From assembly GCA_038049695.1 (NCBI GenBank), contig CP142452.1, positions 52,844,501 to 52,908,500 of the forward strand: a DNA stretch of 64,000 bases, read 5' to 3'. Source of the DNA: Cinnamomum chago (taxonomy: Eukaryota; Streptophyta; Magnoliopsida; Laurales; Lauraceae). Both the position numbers and the translations under genes were made by a program. A model generated the notes under the pieces. The model searched no databases, was not told the DNA's origin, and saw nothing but the letters and a program-made list of their open reading frames with translations. Position 1 is the stretch's first letter. Every line of letters starts with the position of its first letter. Below, one piece after another: positions 1 to 12,365 of the stretch.

Positions 1-289
1 ATAAGCTATAAACTACTACCCAAATGTGACGTAGCTCCGATGTCAGACTCAATGTCTACATGACATAGCCGACAAAACAACCTGCAAGGCATGGCTCCAA
101 AGCCAACAAAACACTCAACTCGGGGCAAATAACTCTGAACCTGAGTACCAAAAGTAGTGGGTCAGACACGACGGTCTGGCAGGTGGATGAAAAGATCACA
201 AATATACTAAAGAGTAAAACATATAATAAATCATGCTAATCGATCAAGTACTGCATATAATTAAACGGGTGCAAAGTCGGGAATCTCGG

Positions 290-960
290 GGAAAACTTGT
301 ATTCATTTCAAGCACGGGTAAAACATGAACATCTAATAAAACATGTATTCATTTCCATCATCTATAATCATAGATATTTGACAATCGGGTATTCGTCTAA
401 AACATGTATAAATATAGCGGTATGGCAAAACAACGTTCATTTGAAACTTAAGTAAAAACACAAGTATACAACAAACCAGGTATTCATAGCAGTCTAGCAA
501 AAACCAATGTCCCTTTGAAACATATGTGAAAATACGGATATTTAACAAACCGGGTGTTCATTTAAAACAAGTGTAACCCAAGAAATCTGACAAGACTAAT
601 GTTCGTTTAAACCTATTCCAAGATATGGATATTTAAACAAATCGGGTGTCATGTAGAATAGGTATAAACATAGGAATCTGGCAAAACAAGTGTCATCAAA
701 AATATATTTCAAACCATGTATACTTGACAAATCGGGTAATCATTTAAAACGTGTATAAACATGGGAATCTCACAAGTCAAATGTCATTTAAAACAAAGCA
801 CGGATATTTAACAATTCGGGTTTTCGTTTAAGACATGTGAAATCATATAAATCTAGCAAAAGCCATCGATCGTTAGAAACATATGTAAAAGCACGGGTAT
901 TCACCCAACCGACATTCATGTAAAACATGTACGTGTGCAAAGAACATAAAACAATATAAT
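290..960 (-). repeat. Degenerate tandem repeat of about 90 bp, about seven units
   Basis: A unit containing (T/C)CGGGTATTCATTTAAAAC followed by an AAACATG..GGAATCTGGCAAAACAA block recurs near 387, 476, 551, 643, 734, 816 and 908, spaced 75-92 bp. It lies inside the minus-strand LTR. I saw no matching array in the other gypsy LTRs of the window, so it looks like an expansion private to this family. Confidence 0.65.
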
Positions 961-1405
961 AGTGACTGAATTTACAATGGAGAGCATTAACACTTATCTA
1001 AATAACAACTTTCATAAAAGCAATGAATCATTTAACTGAAAACAAGTAAGCAATATAAACCATATCGGGTGTCCAAGGAATCGGGAACTGGCAAGATGGC
1101 GATCACAAGAAGCTAAGTCCTCTATCACCGAAGTGACAAGAGCGGGACGTTGGTCTCAGTCACACAAGGTGAGGAGACTCAACGTAAATCATATACAATA
1201 ATAAATATACGGGAACGGGACCACGGTAGCGAACCGGGTATCGGGACGGGACCACGGCAATAACCGGGTATCGGGATCCAAACTGCAGCTGGCGGGACGG
1301 GAGAGGGATTTCCAAGTCAGTGGATCAGACTGGCAAGGTATCCAAGCTTAGTGATGCCGACTCATAGGATAAAACCAATCGAGACATATCAAGAAATCAA
1401 GTACA

Positions 1406-1477
1406 GTAAATAAACGGGTAAACGGGGGTGCTCAAGGGCACGTAAATAAACGGGTAAACGGGGGTGCTCAAGGGCAC
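1406..1477. repeat. Perfect 36-bp tandem duplication
   Basis: Units 1406-1441 and 1442-1477 are identical and contain AAACGGGTAAACGGGGGTGC. A third, slightly changed copy lies near 1567-1603. Probably replication slippage within the LTR. Confidence 0.85.
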
Positions 1478-2170
1478 ACTGTCATATCATATCGGGCAAT
1501 ACATTTCGGGACAATAACTGTTACTAAAGTAACTCCAATGCTTTCGGGGAAACAAGTAAATCAAGTACAATAAATAAACGGGTAAAACGGGGTGCTCAAG
1601 GGCACACTTTCATTTCATATCATGTGATGCAAATCTCGGGAAATGAGGAAATATAATGCACTATACCATTTCGGGAAGAATATTGATTGCAAGATCTACT
1701 TAAGTGAATAGGGGTCCCGTATGTCGATTATGATAATTACTTGGTACTCCTTGAGTTTGAAGACATTCCGGGCTCCTTATGCACTTTTACTATTTTCACA
1801 ACATAAAATGAGCTTATGGGTAGTACTAGATTTCATACTAGGAAAAATCAAGGTTATAGACGGTCCATCCTAGGCATGACGTTAATTCGGAAACATCGAC
1901 CAACCTATTCAGTCATCGAAAGGAATGGAATTCGCGATAACCAAGGCAAAAGACTTATATTTGGATATAAAGGAGTTATCGCGTCATTCCATCCCGTTCA
2001 AGATTGAAACGGATTGAACTTCGATGCCACTAAACTAACCGTGAGAAGCGTCGGCACAAGACATCTCACCCATAGTCCAATTAGTCCAAAAAGGGTAGCC
2101 AAGGTCCCACCTAGCTCTAAGGAAAAAAAATAAAATTCTCAAAATCCACCGGACTCAAACTGAACAGGGA

Positions 2171-2255
2171 CCGATCGATCGGTCGATCGATCGGCTGAAA
2201 AAGGCTTACAGTTAAAACTCAGTCCGATCGATCGGCCTGAACGTCCGATCGATCG
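2171..2255. repeat. Cluster of CCGATCGATCGG palindromes in LTR
   Basis: The perfect 12-mer palindrome CCGATCGATCGG occurs at 2171, 2224 and 2244, with an 11-base copy at 2184. The other LTR families here carry different palindromes (GCTCGAGC, GGTCGACC) in similar dense clusters. Confidence 0.85.
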
Positions 2256-3642
2256 GACCTGGGCGCAGTGCAGGTCCGGGAATTCTGATTTTTCTCTTTT
2301 TCTTTCCTTTCCTTCCAACATATAATCAATCACATAAAACTATAAACAAGGGGACTTAATCACATGTTTCCAAGACATTAAAATGAGCTAAAGAGCTCCT
2401 CATTCCAAGTTCCTCCATTTCCATCCTTTCCATCCATTCCATCCACAATAAAACTCAAAGTGGAGAAAACTCATTCATGTGAAACCATTTGAAATTTTGA
2501 CAATAGGATGCATGCACTTTCAAGAGCTTAACAAGAAAGAATAACTCATCAATAAGCACATCTCATAATCATATTTATCATATCAAAAACAACTATTAAA
2601 ATTACCAAAACCATCAATGAAATCAAGATTTTCACCAAAACATGTTAATAATCAAAACGATCCAATCAACCACTTGCCTTTGACTCTAATCAAGAAAATC
2701 AAGCTCCTAATCACCTCTCAAGCTCAAGATCCACAATCTCTACAAAAACCCCCAAAACAACCCTAAAATGGGTTAAACAATGAAATGACAATGAAACCTT
2801 TCAATACTCAAGGTGGAGCTTCTCTAAGGCTAGAAGAACACATATCTAGAAGATGAAGAAGAACACTTACTTGCAAGGTCCTCTAATGGAAATGGTAAGC
2901 TCAAGGAAAGTCTTGTAATGGTTGGTGAGCTCCACAAAAGCTATGGAAAGAAAGTCCTCAAGGAGATGAAGAAGATGGTGGCCTCCAATCTCTTCTTGGT
3001 GCAAGCTTGGAAGTGGATTGAGTGATGGGAAGCAAGAAGAAGAAGAAGAGGGAGCAAGGAAAACCCTAGACTCCATGGTTGTGCTGGAACAATGGTGAAG
3101 AATGAGCAATGAAGGAGATGGGTTCCTTTTATAAACAAGTGAGAATGGGTCCCACAACTTAAAGAACTTGGGTGGCTGAAATCATCTAATTCGGGACCTC
3201 GGATGGATTCGACGAAGAAGGAAGAAATGATCGTCGAAATATCTAGTTTCCAAAAAGTGTATGTTTCACGGATTTCGAGAATATCGAGTTTTGGGTACAG
3301 ATTTGGTGTGAAAAGACTGTTTTGCCCTCAAGGCCAAGAAATCGGTTTTCGGGTTCTCAAATGGATACGAGATCAACATGAAAGTTGTAGGATTCCTCAA
3401 GATGAATGCAATGGGCCAAAAACACGATACGAAACCAATCGGGAAAATCTCACAAGAAAAGCAAAGCCGAAAAGGGAACCCCCAAAGGGCCCCACAAGCT
3501 ACCAAAGCACTAAAAAGCCCAAAACTAGAAGAAAACTCATTCTAGCTCACAAACTCAACCCAACAACTACTAATCCCACTAAAAGAACTAATCCACAAAT
3601 AAAACAACACTAATCCAAGAGATTAGGGGTCGGGTTCTCACA

Positions 3643-3864
3643 GCACACATTCTACAGCATGAGCCTTTAGAGATTCGGGAAGATGCCTCGTATGTGGAAA
3701 GACCGATCAAGATCATTGACACCAAAGAGCAAGAATTGAGAAACCGGACTATTCATTGGGTCAAGGTACTTTGGGAAAATCACGAACCAGAGGAAGCCAC
3801 CTGGGAATTGAGAGAGCAAGTGCAGAGGAAGTATCCACAGCTTTTACCCGAGGTAATTGTTTGA
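3643..3864 (+). pseudogene. Ty3/gypsy polyprotein C-terminus with chromodomain (fragment)
   Basis: A 73-codon open stretch ends at TGA 3862-3864. It carries the signature of the chromodomain that ends chromovirus integrases: a YVERPIKIID start, a central HWVKVLW strand and an EEATWE motif followed by a YPQLLPE tail. In chromoviruses this domain is thought to steer integration to chromatin. The rest of pol is not in the window, because the minus-strand LTR at 1-3642 interrupts it just upstream. The 3' LTR begins 37 bp after the stop, preceded by a purine-rich tract at 3889-3901 (AAGGGGTGGAGGA) that fits a polypurine tract. Family assignment is secure; membership of one specific chromovirus clade is not. 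Confidence 0.85.
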
Positions 3865-3901
3865 TTTATTTGGTGGACCAAATATCCTAAGGGGTGGAGG
3901 A

Positions 3902-5289
3902 TGTTAGACCCCGACCCAGACCAAGTCGATTAGTGTGCGATTAGTATGCGTTTAGTTCTAAGTGGGTTTAGTTATCGTTGGGATTAGAAGTAACTAGTTT
4001 TAGTCTTGGACATAGCTTTGGGAATTTTGAGAACGTTTAGTATTAATTAGACACACTCGGAAAGGTCCGAGTGCGCGTGTAAGTTTGGGAAGATCGTATT
4101 GATTTCCGTGTGAGTGTGATTCTGATTTCATTTGAATGATGTTTCGACGTGTTACAACTTTCGTTTTAAGGCCATTCTTGTTTGAAGTCCAAAAACCCAT
4201 GTTTTGGCCCAAAGAGGGTAAAATTGTCTTTTATGCACAAATCTGGACACAATTTGCGAGATCTCAAAACCATGTCAAAAAAATATACTTTTTGGAAACT
4301 AGATATTTCGGTGATCGTTTTATCCTTCTTCGTCGAAGTCATCTAAGTAAACACCACTGAGCCTAGACTGCCCTTTTGGTCTGATCCACTGTCTGGAGGT
4401 CTTTAAACATGTGGACTGTCTGCAGACTGGTCGTGTATTTATTACACATCGTGCGTGTCCGGTTCCGCGGCCGGAATTCCCGTCTTTGTGGGAAATCGTG
4501 TCGTGCTTATATTATGTATATCGTGCTTGTCGTGCGTGCTTGCTCTTTTCATTATATAAATGATAGAGAAAGGATGGACTCTTTGTGGATTGTAACTATT
4601 CATGATATATTATGTACTCATGCTAGTTTGTTTTTGTATCTCAGCTTTGTTCGTATTCTTGAAATTGTATCTCAGCTTTGATAGTACTTCATACCAAAGA
4701 TTTTCTTACATGTTTTCTCTAAATGTTATTGTTCATGTTCATACCTACATTGATTACCTGCCAAACCGTCGTGTTTGACCCTTGTTTGTTGGTGCCCAGG
4801 TGCAGGAGACGTTACCTTTGAGGAGGAGCGTCAGGAGGAGGCTTGTGAGCCAACCCCTGTGAGAGAGTGGCAGCCCGACGATGTCATTTAGACGTCGGGC
4901 GGGTTCTTGAGTCTCGTCACCTTTTCGTTGGGGTTTCATTTTGATTGTTTTGAGAAGTGTATTAGCCTCTGTTGGCTTCTCAGGGAATTGTAACAAAACT
5001 TAACTTACTTTTGATCAGTCTCATGACTTGAATATTAATGGGAATGCCATGTTAACTTCTTCTTTGATACTAAGTCTTGTATATTATTGTGATAGCACTT
5101 AAATATTTTATTGGTGCTTATCTTGATGTGTTTTGCTACACGCTTCCGCAAAACTTGATCGTATGAGTCAGATTCCGCGTGTCTTTGGGAATCCTCACCG
5201 CGGGAACCTGTGGGAAAACAAAATCTTCAATAGTAGTAATCAATATCAATTGCGTCGCGGGCCCGGGGATCCGTTCCGGGGTCGCGACA
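3902..5289 (+). mobile_element. Ty3/gypsy 3' LTR, internally deleted
   Basis: It starts TGTTAGACCCCGACCC right after the polypurine tract and ends GGGGTCGCGACA. It is the close relative of the solo LTR at 50993-53818 but lacks about 1.45 kb present there (between the sequences at 51421 and 52870), including the GCTCGAGC palindromes. Both keep the CAAAC-CGTCGT-GTTTG hairpin (4762-4777) and the second hairpin (4879-4897). Upstream chromodomain coding makes it a 3' LTR. The 5' partner is outside the window. Confidence 0.85.
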
Positions 5290-6320
5290 ATGGTTGTGTT
5301 TGAATTGCAGGCAAATGGTTCCGAAGATATAAAGTTTACACAAATAGACTATTGCAACCATAATTGAGATAAAAGCATGGAAAAGTTGGAAAAAAGTGGT
5401 CAGTTAGCATATGAATATCTCATTCATCATAAAGAAATGAATCAATGGTTTGTCTTTTTCTATAGAAAGCGATTCAAAGAAGCATAAATATCACATTTTC
5501 TGGGCAGAACCTATTTTCAAATAGTCCTATATATGGTGTCTTTGGGGATGTTGTTTTATTTGACACAACATACATGACAAAGAAGTATGAGTTAACTTTT
5601 GCTGCATTCATGGAAGCTAATCATCACGGTCAATCATGTTTATTTGGGTGTGCTCTCATTTCAAATGAAACTTTTGAAAGCTTCGTTTGGTTGTTTAACC
5701 AATGGCTTGAAGCAATGTCAGCGGGGGCACCACGGGCTATTATTACTGATTAGGATGCGGCCATGACAAAGGCTATTAAACATGTTATGCCAAATACAAT
5801 CAATCGACTCTGTTTGTTGCATATCTTGGAGAAGTTGCTTGTAAAGTTGGAGGGATTGCCATATATTGTGAAGACTTTTGTGAACTAATTGGGACATTGC
5901 ACACGCTATTATGTTACAAAAGAATTTGAATGATATTATGATTGTATATCATTTAACCGATCGTGAGTGGTTAAACGACATGTACCAAATACGTGATATG
6001 TAGATATCAATATTCTGCGAGCATATATTCTTTACGGGTATGACCACAAGTCAAACGAGTGAAATCATGAATCTTTTTTGTCAAGGGATATGAAACAAAG
6101 AAAACTAAGTTACAAGAATTCTTCACCCAATTTGAACGAGGCGTTAGTTGTAAAAAACAATTGGAGTTGACAGAACAACACCACACTAAATGGAGGGCCA
6201 AAACCGAAGACCATGATGCCAATGGAAAAACAAATGTCATAGACTTACTCAAGGAAGAAATTATGAGTTCCAAGACAAAGTTTTATCAATGGTTACACGT
6301 AGTGCGAACTGTGTAAGTGA
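5290..6320 (+). pseudogene. FAR1/FHY3-like (MULE-derived) transposase-domain pseudogene
   Basis: The core from about 5530 reads as the MULE transposase domain of the FAR1/FHY3 family: an FGDVVLFDTTYMTKKYE start, NHHGQSCLFGCALISNET, FVWLFNQWLEAMSAGAPRAIITD and a later TSQTSEIMNLFCQGYETKK segment. In plants these proteins are either Mutator-like transposases or domesticated transcription factors of light signalling. This copy is dead. The expected Gln after IITD is a TAG stop, a TAA follows near 5886, frame changes occur before the TSQTSE block, and the reading frame ends near 6316. It directly abuts the end of a gypsy LTR at 5289, so its 5' part was lost or displaced. I cannot tell a MULE transposon remnant from a decayed FRS gene. 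Confidence 0.8.
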
Positions 6321-6533
6321 TAGTGCTGAAGAGAAGACTTACATTGTCTCAGATATTGAAAATGGAGTGAAAACTAAAAGAAGGGTTGAATTAAAACAGA
6401 ATCTCAAATACAGATTTATAAACATTCAAACACCTACATGCTTCAAATTCATAAACATTTAAACAACCACATGCTTCAAATTAATAAACTGATTAGGCAA
6501 TGCAAATACAAATTGGAAAACTGAAAATAAATT
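6321..6533. other. No recognisable feature
   Basis: AT-rich sequence between the FAR1-like remnant and the copia LTR border at 6534. No ORF, repeat or known motif seen. Confidence 0.5.
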
Positions 6534-7223
6534 TGTTGGGACTGGAGAGAGAGAGTCTTTGTTAAAAGGCTAGAGAATGGAGACTTTAGAGTGATTGATA
6601 CAAGATAAAAGATAGAGGACATCGTTCCATAAACTGATATAGTATAGAATGCACCCTTTCATTAACTGAGTTACTATTTCATACAAAGAGGGAAGGAGGA
6701 TGCGGGATAGATGGGTTTTGGGTTTGGGCGAGCATAGCAGGACGGGGGGAGAGAGGGGGGCCTAGTTCGACCGAGATAGGGGAGGGGGAATGGGGATCTG
6801 GGAGAGAGCAAGAGGTGGAGAGAGGGGGGCCTGGTTCGGGCTAGACAGGGGAAGAGGAATGGGGGGTTTGGGCGACAACAAATATCACATATGTGCGGAG
6901 ACCGGGGGCGGGGGAGAAGACCGGAGAAGACTAAAAGACAAAAGTGATGAAACTCACTCTAATATGGTTGCTGAATAGGGTCCAGTGCAGAGACCGTGGC
7001 ATCATCAAACATTGGGACATGGATGGACAGCTACAGCTCCATCATCGGATCCATGAGGAAGAAGACCCTCCGTCGTCAGGTTTTCCGGCACTGAGTCTCG
7101 GGAAGAAGGGGCGAAGGGTGGTTGGCGCAGAATCTCAGGGGTCGAGTGTTGGAGGGAAACGAAAGTAGGTTGGATTGAAACGAAAGTGGGGAAACCTTCT
7201 TGCCAAAGATCTCATCTTAAAGC

Positions 7224-10200
7224 TGTAAGACCCCGACCCGAGTGAACCCGATTAGTGCTAATTTAGTTGCGTGTTAGTACTAAGCTCGATTAGTGATTTT
7301 GACTAAGTGGAGTTTGGATTAGCTTTGTTTATAGTTTTGGGCTAATTTGAATGTTTTGATTTGCTTTGTGCTAGTAGGGCCCTTTGGGGGTTCCCTTTCT
7401 TGACATTGCATATGTTTGAGGATTTATCGGAGGTTTTTACATTCATGATTTTAATCCCGTTTTACTCGCTTTGATGATCCCTACAACTTTTAAGTTGATC
7501 CCGTTTTCGTTTGAGATCCCGAAACCCGAATTCTTGGCCTTGACGGCAAAACAGTCATTGCACACCAAATCTGTACCCAAAACTCAGTATTCCCGAAACC
7601 CGCGAAACATATACTTTTTAGAAACTAGATATTTCGACGATCACTTCTTCCTTCTTCGTCGAATTCATCCGAGGTTCCGATAGAGATGATTTCAGCCCAT
7701 TTAGTTCCTTTAGTAGTGGGACCCAATTCATTGTTAACAAAGGGGAAGCCATTGTCCCTTTCCTTCATTTCTATTTTTCCAGCACAAGAGGTGAGAGCTA
7801 GGGTTTTCTTCATCTTCTTCTTGCTCTTGCCTTTTATCACTCAATCCACTCTCAAGCTTGCACCAAGAGAAGATTAGATATCATCATCTTCTTCCTCATC
7901 ACCTTAGCTCTCCATGGACACCATTGCTAGAGAAAAGCATTCATCACAAGACCTTCTTTGAGCTCACCATTGCCATTAGAGGACCTTGCAAGTAAGTAAC
8001 CCCCTTCATCTCCTAGATTGGTGTTCCTCTAACCCTATAGGAGCTTCACCTTCATTATTGGAAGGTTTCTTGGTGATTTCATTGTTTGACCATGTTAGGG
8101 TTTTATTTGGGGATTTTGCCTTGTAGCTTGGATTCATTGTCTTGGAAGACTTGATAGAGCTTGATTTCTTTGTTAGAAGACCTAAGGCAAGTGAATAAAT
8201 GATTTTCCTAAGCTTTTATTGATTTTTGGACATTTTCCATTAATGTGCATTTATTGCTTTAATTTGAAATGAATGCTCATGATAAGTATTAATGACACAT
8301 TTATAATCTTGGAGAAGTAGTGGTTTATGGCATTGAATGTCTTATTGTTTTGTTGCAAAGGTTTTTATAGATTGTGAAATGGTTCCCTTCTCCTTTTCCT
8401 TGTGTTGAATGCATGGTTGATGAAGGAGAATATGGTTGATTTGATGGAGGATTTGTTGTAGTTTGAAGGGAGAAATAGGCCCCTCATTTGATGTGTAAGA
8501 AGGGCTAAAAGAAGGTTGTAAAAAGGAAGAGAAAGAGAGGAACTGAACTGCCCGGAATTCAGTTTCTGGACAGTTCGCTCGAGCGACCTTGACAGCTCGT
8601 TCGAGCGACCTGTCCAGAAAGGGATACGGGTTTTCCAGTAGCTTGGTCTCTCGAACGCATTTTAATATCCGCTCGACCGATGGGTTCGCTCGAGCGAACC
8701 CTTCGATTCGCTCGAGTGATGCGGTCTGCCTGAACTGTTTTAATGCACTAGTACAGAAATTACAGTGAATTTTGAGATTTTTTTTATGTTTCTTGGTTCT
8801 AGGTGGGACCTTGGCTACCCTCTTTGGACTCACTTGACTATATGTGAGGACGTCTTGAGCCGATGCTCCTCACGGTTGGTTTGGTAACATCGATGTTCAC
8901 TTCATTCAATCATGAACGGGACGGAATGACGCGATATCTTCTTTATATCTAAATACAAGACTTTTCCTTAGTTATCGCGAATTCTATTCCTTTCGATGAC
9001 TGAGTAGGTTGCTCGATGTCTCCGAATTAACATCATACCTAGGACGGACCGTTTATAGTATTGATTTTCTATCATAACATCTAGTTATAACCATAAGCTC
9101 ATTTTAAGTTTTGAAAATTGTAAAAGTGCATAAGGAGCCCGGGATGTCTTCAACTCAAGGAGTACCAAGTCATATCTATGATCGACATACGGGACCCCTA
9201 TTCACTCAAATAGATCTTAAAACATTTATCTTTCCCGAATTGGTATAGTTCATCATATTTCTCTATTTCCAAGATTTACATGTCATGAGTTGTTTTCCCG
9301 AAAGCATGATAGTAGCAATGACTTGTCTCGAAATGTATTGCCCGACATGAAATGACAGCGTGCCCTTGAGCACCCCCGTTTTACCCGTTTATTTACTGTA
9401 CTCAATTTACTTGCATATGTCTCGATGTGTTATTTATCCTATGAGTCGGCATCACTAAGCTTGGATACCTTGTCGGTTTGATCCACCGACTTGGAAATCC
9501 CTCTCCCGTCCCGCCAGCTGCAGTTTGGATCCCGATGCCCGGTTTATTACCGTGGTCCCGTCCCGATACCCGGTTCGCTACCGTGGTCCCCTTCCCGTAT
9601 AATTATATTGTATATATGTATACGTTGTTTCTCCTCACCTTGCGTGACTGAGATCGACGTCCCGTGATACTGTTGTCACTTTAGTGACAGAGGACTTAGC
9701 TTTATGTGATTGCCACCTTGTTATTCCCGATTCCTTGGATACCTCATATATTTTTATCTTGTTTACTTGTTTTATAGCAAATGATTTACCTGTTTTATGA
9801 GAGTTCTTGTTTAAACAGATTTCTATGCTTTTCAAGAGATTTCATCTATTATATGTTGTTGCATCTTTTCATTCTCTTGCCAGACCGTCGTGTCTGATCC
9901 TTTGCTTTGGTACTCAGGTCCCGTTGCCGGTTTCCTTGAGGAGGAGCCGGAGGAGGCGGTAGGTGAGCTGCAGCCTCTAGTTGAGTGGCGTGCTGACGAT
10001 GTCATGTAGACATCGGGTTGCCAAGAGGCGTAACATTTTGGGGAGGACTTATTAACCATTCTTTTGGGTTATTCTTTTGTAGTATTGGCCTTTGTTGGCC
10101 TCTAATTTTGGGGAATGTAACTAAATGATATTTTGTCTAACTTTAACAACTTTTGGGAAACTTGCTATAGATCATTGCTCATTCTGATCCAGTTTTGATA

Positions 10201-10417
10201 TTTAATATTAATGCTTGCATGATTAGAGATAGTCTACTATTTGATTTGCTACACGCTTCCGCACTCAACAGAAATATTCATGCAAGGTTGTGATATCCTC
10301 ACCGCGGACACCTGTGGGAAATTAAATAAATTGTATATTGTGGAGGTAGATAATCATCATCCACTTCTAATTAGTCCCGATCCCGGATTGGGGATCACCC
10401 GGTCCGGGGTCGCGACA
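7224..10417 (+). mobile_element. Solo Ty3/gypsy LTR with 5-bp TSD AAAGC
   Basis: Starts TGTAAGACCCCGACCC, ends CCGGGGTCGCGACA, and is flanked by AAAGC at 7219-7223 and 10418-10422. No internal region is present, so it is a solo LTR of 3194 bp, presumably left by recombination between two LTRs. Orientation follows the 3' LTR at 3902. Landmarks: a GCTCGAGC palindrome cluster (8574-8715), the GTCGGT/ACCGAC hairpin (9472-9490), the CAGAC-CGTCGT-GTCTG hairpin (9881-9896) and the CGATGTC/GACATCG hairpin (9997-10015). Small ORFs inside, including one at 8342-8833 on the minus strand, run across the palindromes and are not convincing genes. Confidence 0.92.
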
Positions 10418-10572
10418 AAAGCCTTTTAAATGGTCAAACTAAACCATTGGATCCATTCTCTTCATCCAACGCCCCATAAACAGCCACGTCGCTGTCCCTC
10501 GCCCCATGGTGAGGGAAGGATGCATATGAACATTCCTATTTGTATATAATGTATGCTTTCTTGGCCCTAAAG

Positions 10573-12293
10573 TGTTAGATTGTATGGTCTTAATCCATTG
10601 GTTGATATAATAAATGATTAATTTCTTTATTTATCAATTAAATCATGCTTTCCTTTCATGAGATGAACGATGTTTTATTACTTAATGCACATGACCAATA
10701 TATATGACATAATGGTTCATGAGATGAACCGGGTCCCATTAGTATATTAGATGTGATATATGTATATGGATGAGATCCATATGCAGGAGATACGTGTCAC
10801 AAATCTTATACTTAAAAATGTGTTCACAACCAATGATGAGACTGGGCATCTCATCTGATAAGGTTGCAGCACTTTAATCGTTATGAGATAGTGCGATTTG
10901 TCTCGATCATCAGAATGGAAGATTCTGGATCACAGTGCTGGTACATTGGAAGTATTGAAGGACCATGAGAAGCACCTTATAAACATTGTCTCGATTTTAA
11001 GGTCTGCTCTCATAATTCCATAACAATAGGCTCTCAATCCTGAAACATTGATGAACTCAAGTTTCTATCTATTCATTTGCTTTGAGTCACCAATGAGTGA
11101 GGCCAACTGTAGGTCAACACCTCGATGTCTTGGGTATATGGTAGTAGGACTGTGGGAACATCCAATGATCAAGATGAAATCTATCTATATTATCCCCTTG
11201 TGCCAATTAATGGATTGTTCATTAGTAAGTACGCACCCATCTCGATTAAGTGTTAATTGGATGGTACTGATTATCACTGTGATTAATTGGGGCTCAAGGA
11301 TAATTTCAATTGATCTCAGATTGGATGGGACAGATTTATTCCAATTGATCCATGGATAATGATGGAGGGGCCTACTTGTGGTAATTGGGAAGTATAGGGT
11401 CTTCATTGTAATTTATTCATAAGACTGGAGTGCAATTGCATTTATATAGTGGTATTATTTGTAATTAACTGTGAGCCCAGATTGCACATGAGATGTGGGG
11501 TCCGGTGTCCCAATTGGAGCCAGCTTTCTAAGGAACCCCTAGTGGTCCGCACGTTAGCCCAAGTTATCAGATACTAATTATAGTAGAACTCCAAAAGGAA
11601 ATAGAAAGTTACCATTTCTATTTGAAGTGAGACTTCTAATAGTGGTAATAGTAAGTTACTAATTATAATGGAAGTAAGACTTCTATTTAAATTAGAAAGA
11701 AGAGAGTCACTAATTGTTAGAGAAGTGAGACCTATTTTTCAATTAGATAGCAAAGACGAGGTTTTGCAAAAGCTATAAATAAAGGAGATAATGGGGCTGG
11801 ACGTCCCTATGAATTCCCACCTAGGGATTCACGCCCAAGGCCCTTTAGTGCAAAAGTTGCACATGCTCCTTCTCCTCTCTTCCCTCCTCTAGTTCTCTTC
11901 TAGTTTCTTTAAGAGTTTTCTCTTGGAGATCCCACATATCTTCTTGAGAAAAGAGATCTAATAAACGGGTCATAGCGTGGAAGATCAATAGGTCTTGGAG
12001 ATTCTTGTTTGATACTTGAAAGAGTTTCATCATCAAAGAAAGACGCAACTTCTCCATTAGAGCACAACCGAGCTCCTAAGGTATAATATACTTCCTTGCA
12101 TGCTGTAGATTTTTATGGATGCTTGTTGGCTGCTGTACTATCTTCTAGATAGGTTTGTTTACTGATCATGATGGCTGAGATTGAGGACATGGATCCTGGA
12201 TTGCGTTTCATAGCCTTCTGGATAGTTGATCCCTGAGTCAAGTGGGTCAAAAAGTTTTGAAAACCTATCCACGGGGCCCACCTACTTCCAACA
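10573..12293 (+). mobile_element. Solo Ty1/copia LTR with 5-bp TSD TAAAG
   Basis: Starts TGTTAGATTGTATGG, ends CTTCCAACA, and is flanked by TAAAG at 10568-10572 and 12294-12298. It belongs to the same family as the LTRs at 43480 and 62853. A TATAAATA box lies at 11774-11781, as in the 43480 copy (46492). Length 1721 bp. Confidence 0.92.
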
Positions 12294-12365
12294 TAAAGAA
12301 ATCCCAGTACAATTTTCAAAATACCCATGACGCTGAAGCTAGTTGATTTGGATCTTTGCCCAACA

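Larger units (their letters stand above)
1..3642 (-). mobile_element. Ty3/gypsy-type LTR, 3' end cut by window edge
   Basis: Read on the minus strand, this begins TGTGAGAACCCGACCCC at 3642, matching the TGTAAGACCCCGACCC and TGTTAGACCCCGACCC starts of the gypsy LTRs at 7224, 12535, 3902 and 50993. It shares their inner landmarks: a TATAAAAGG box (complement of 3125-3133), the TGATCCAC hairpin (1316-1334), the CGTCGT hairpin (163-178) and the GATGTC-type hairpin (52-66). By alignment with the solo LTR at 7224, roughly 0.4 kb of the 3' end lies outside the window. Its right border sits directly against a gypsy chromodomain remnant (3643), so it inserted into that element. The left TSD is not visible, so solo or full-length status is unknown. 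The short ORFs inside it look like chance frames. Confidence 0.8.
6534..12365 (-). mobile_element. Ty1/copia 3' LTR (about 0.9 kb) split by two solo LTRs
   Basis: The plus-strand ends TGTTGGG (6534) and CCCAACA (12365) form the terminal inverted repeat of an LTR. Just beyond 12365 a CTCCCCCTCC tract is the complement of a polypurine tract, followed by antisense copia RNase H. This is therefore the 3' LTR of a minus-strand copia. Removing the inserts 7219-10417 and 10568-12293 leaves about 907 bp. The pieces are 6534-7218, 10423-10567 and 12294-12365. The left part contains G/A-rich sequence (6680-6910). Confidence 0.7.

Noticed and set aside
290..960. Possible CRISPR-like array
   Set aside because: Repeats are degenerate, directly adjacent and in plant DNA; no unique spacers.
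3203..3613. 136-codon plus-strand ORF near the LTR border
   Set aside because: Antisense to the LTR promoter region; basic low-complexity tail; no known domain.
5290..6320. Functional FAR1/FHY3 gene
   Set aside because: In-frame stops in the transposase core, frameshifts and a missing 5' end.
8342..8833. 163-codon minus-strand ORF in a solo LTR
   Set aside because: Overlaps the GCTCGAGC palindromes, is antisense to the LTR, and has no counterpart ORF in sister LTRs.
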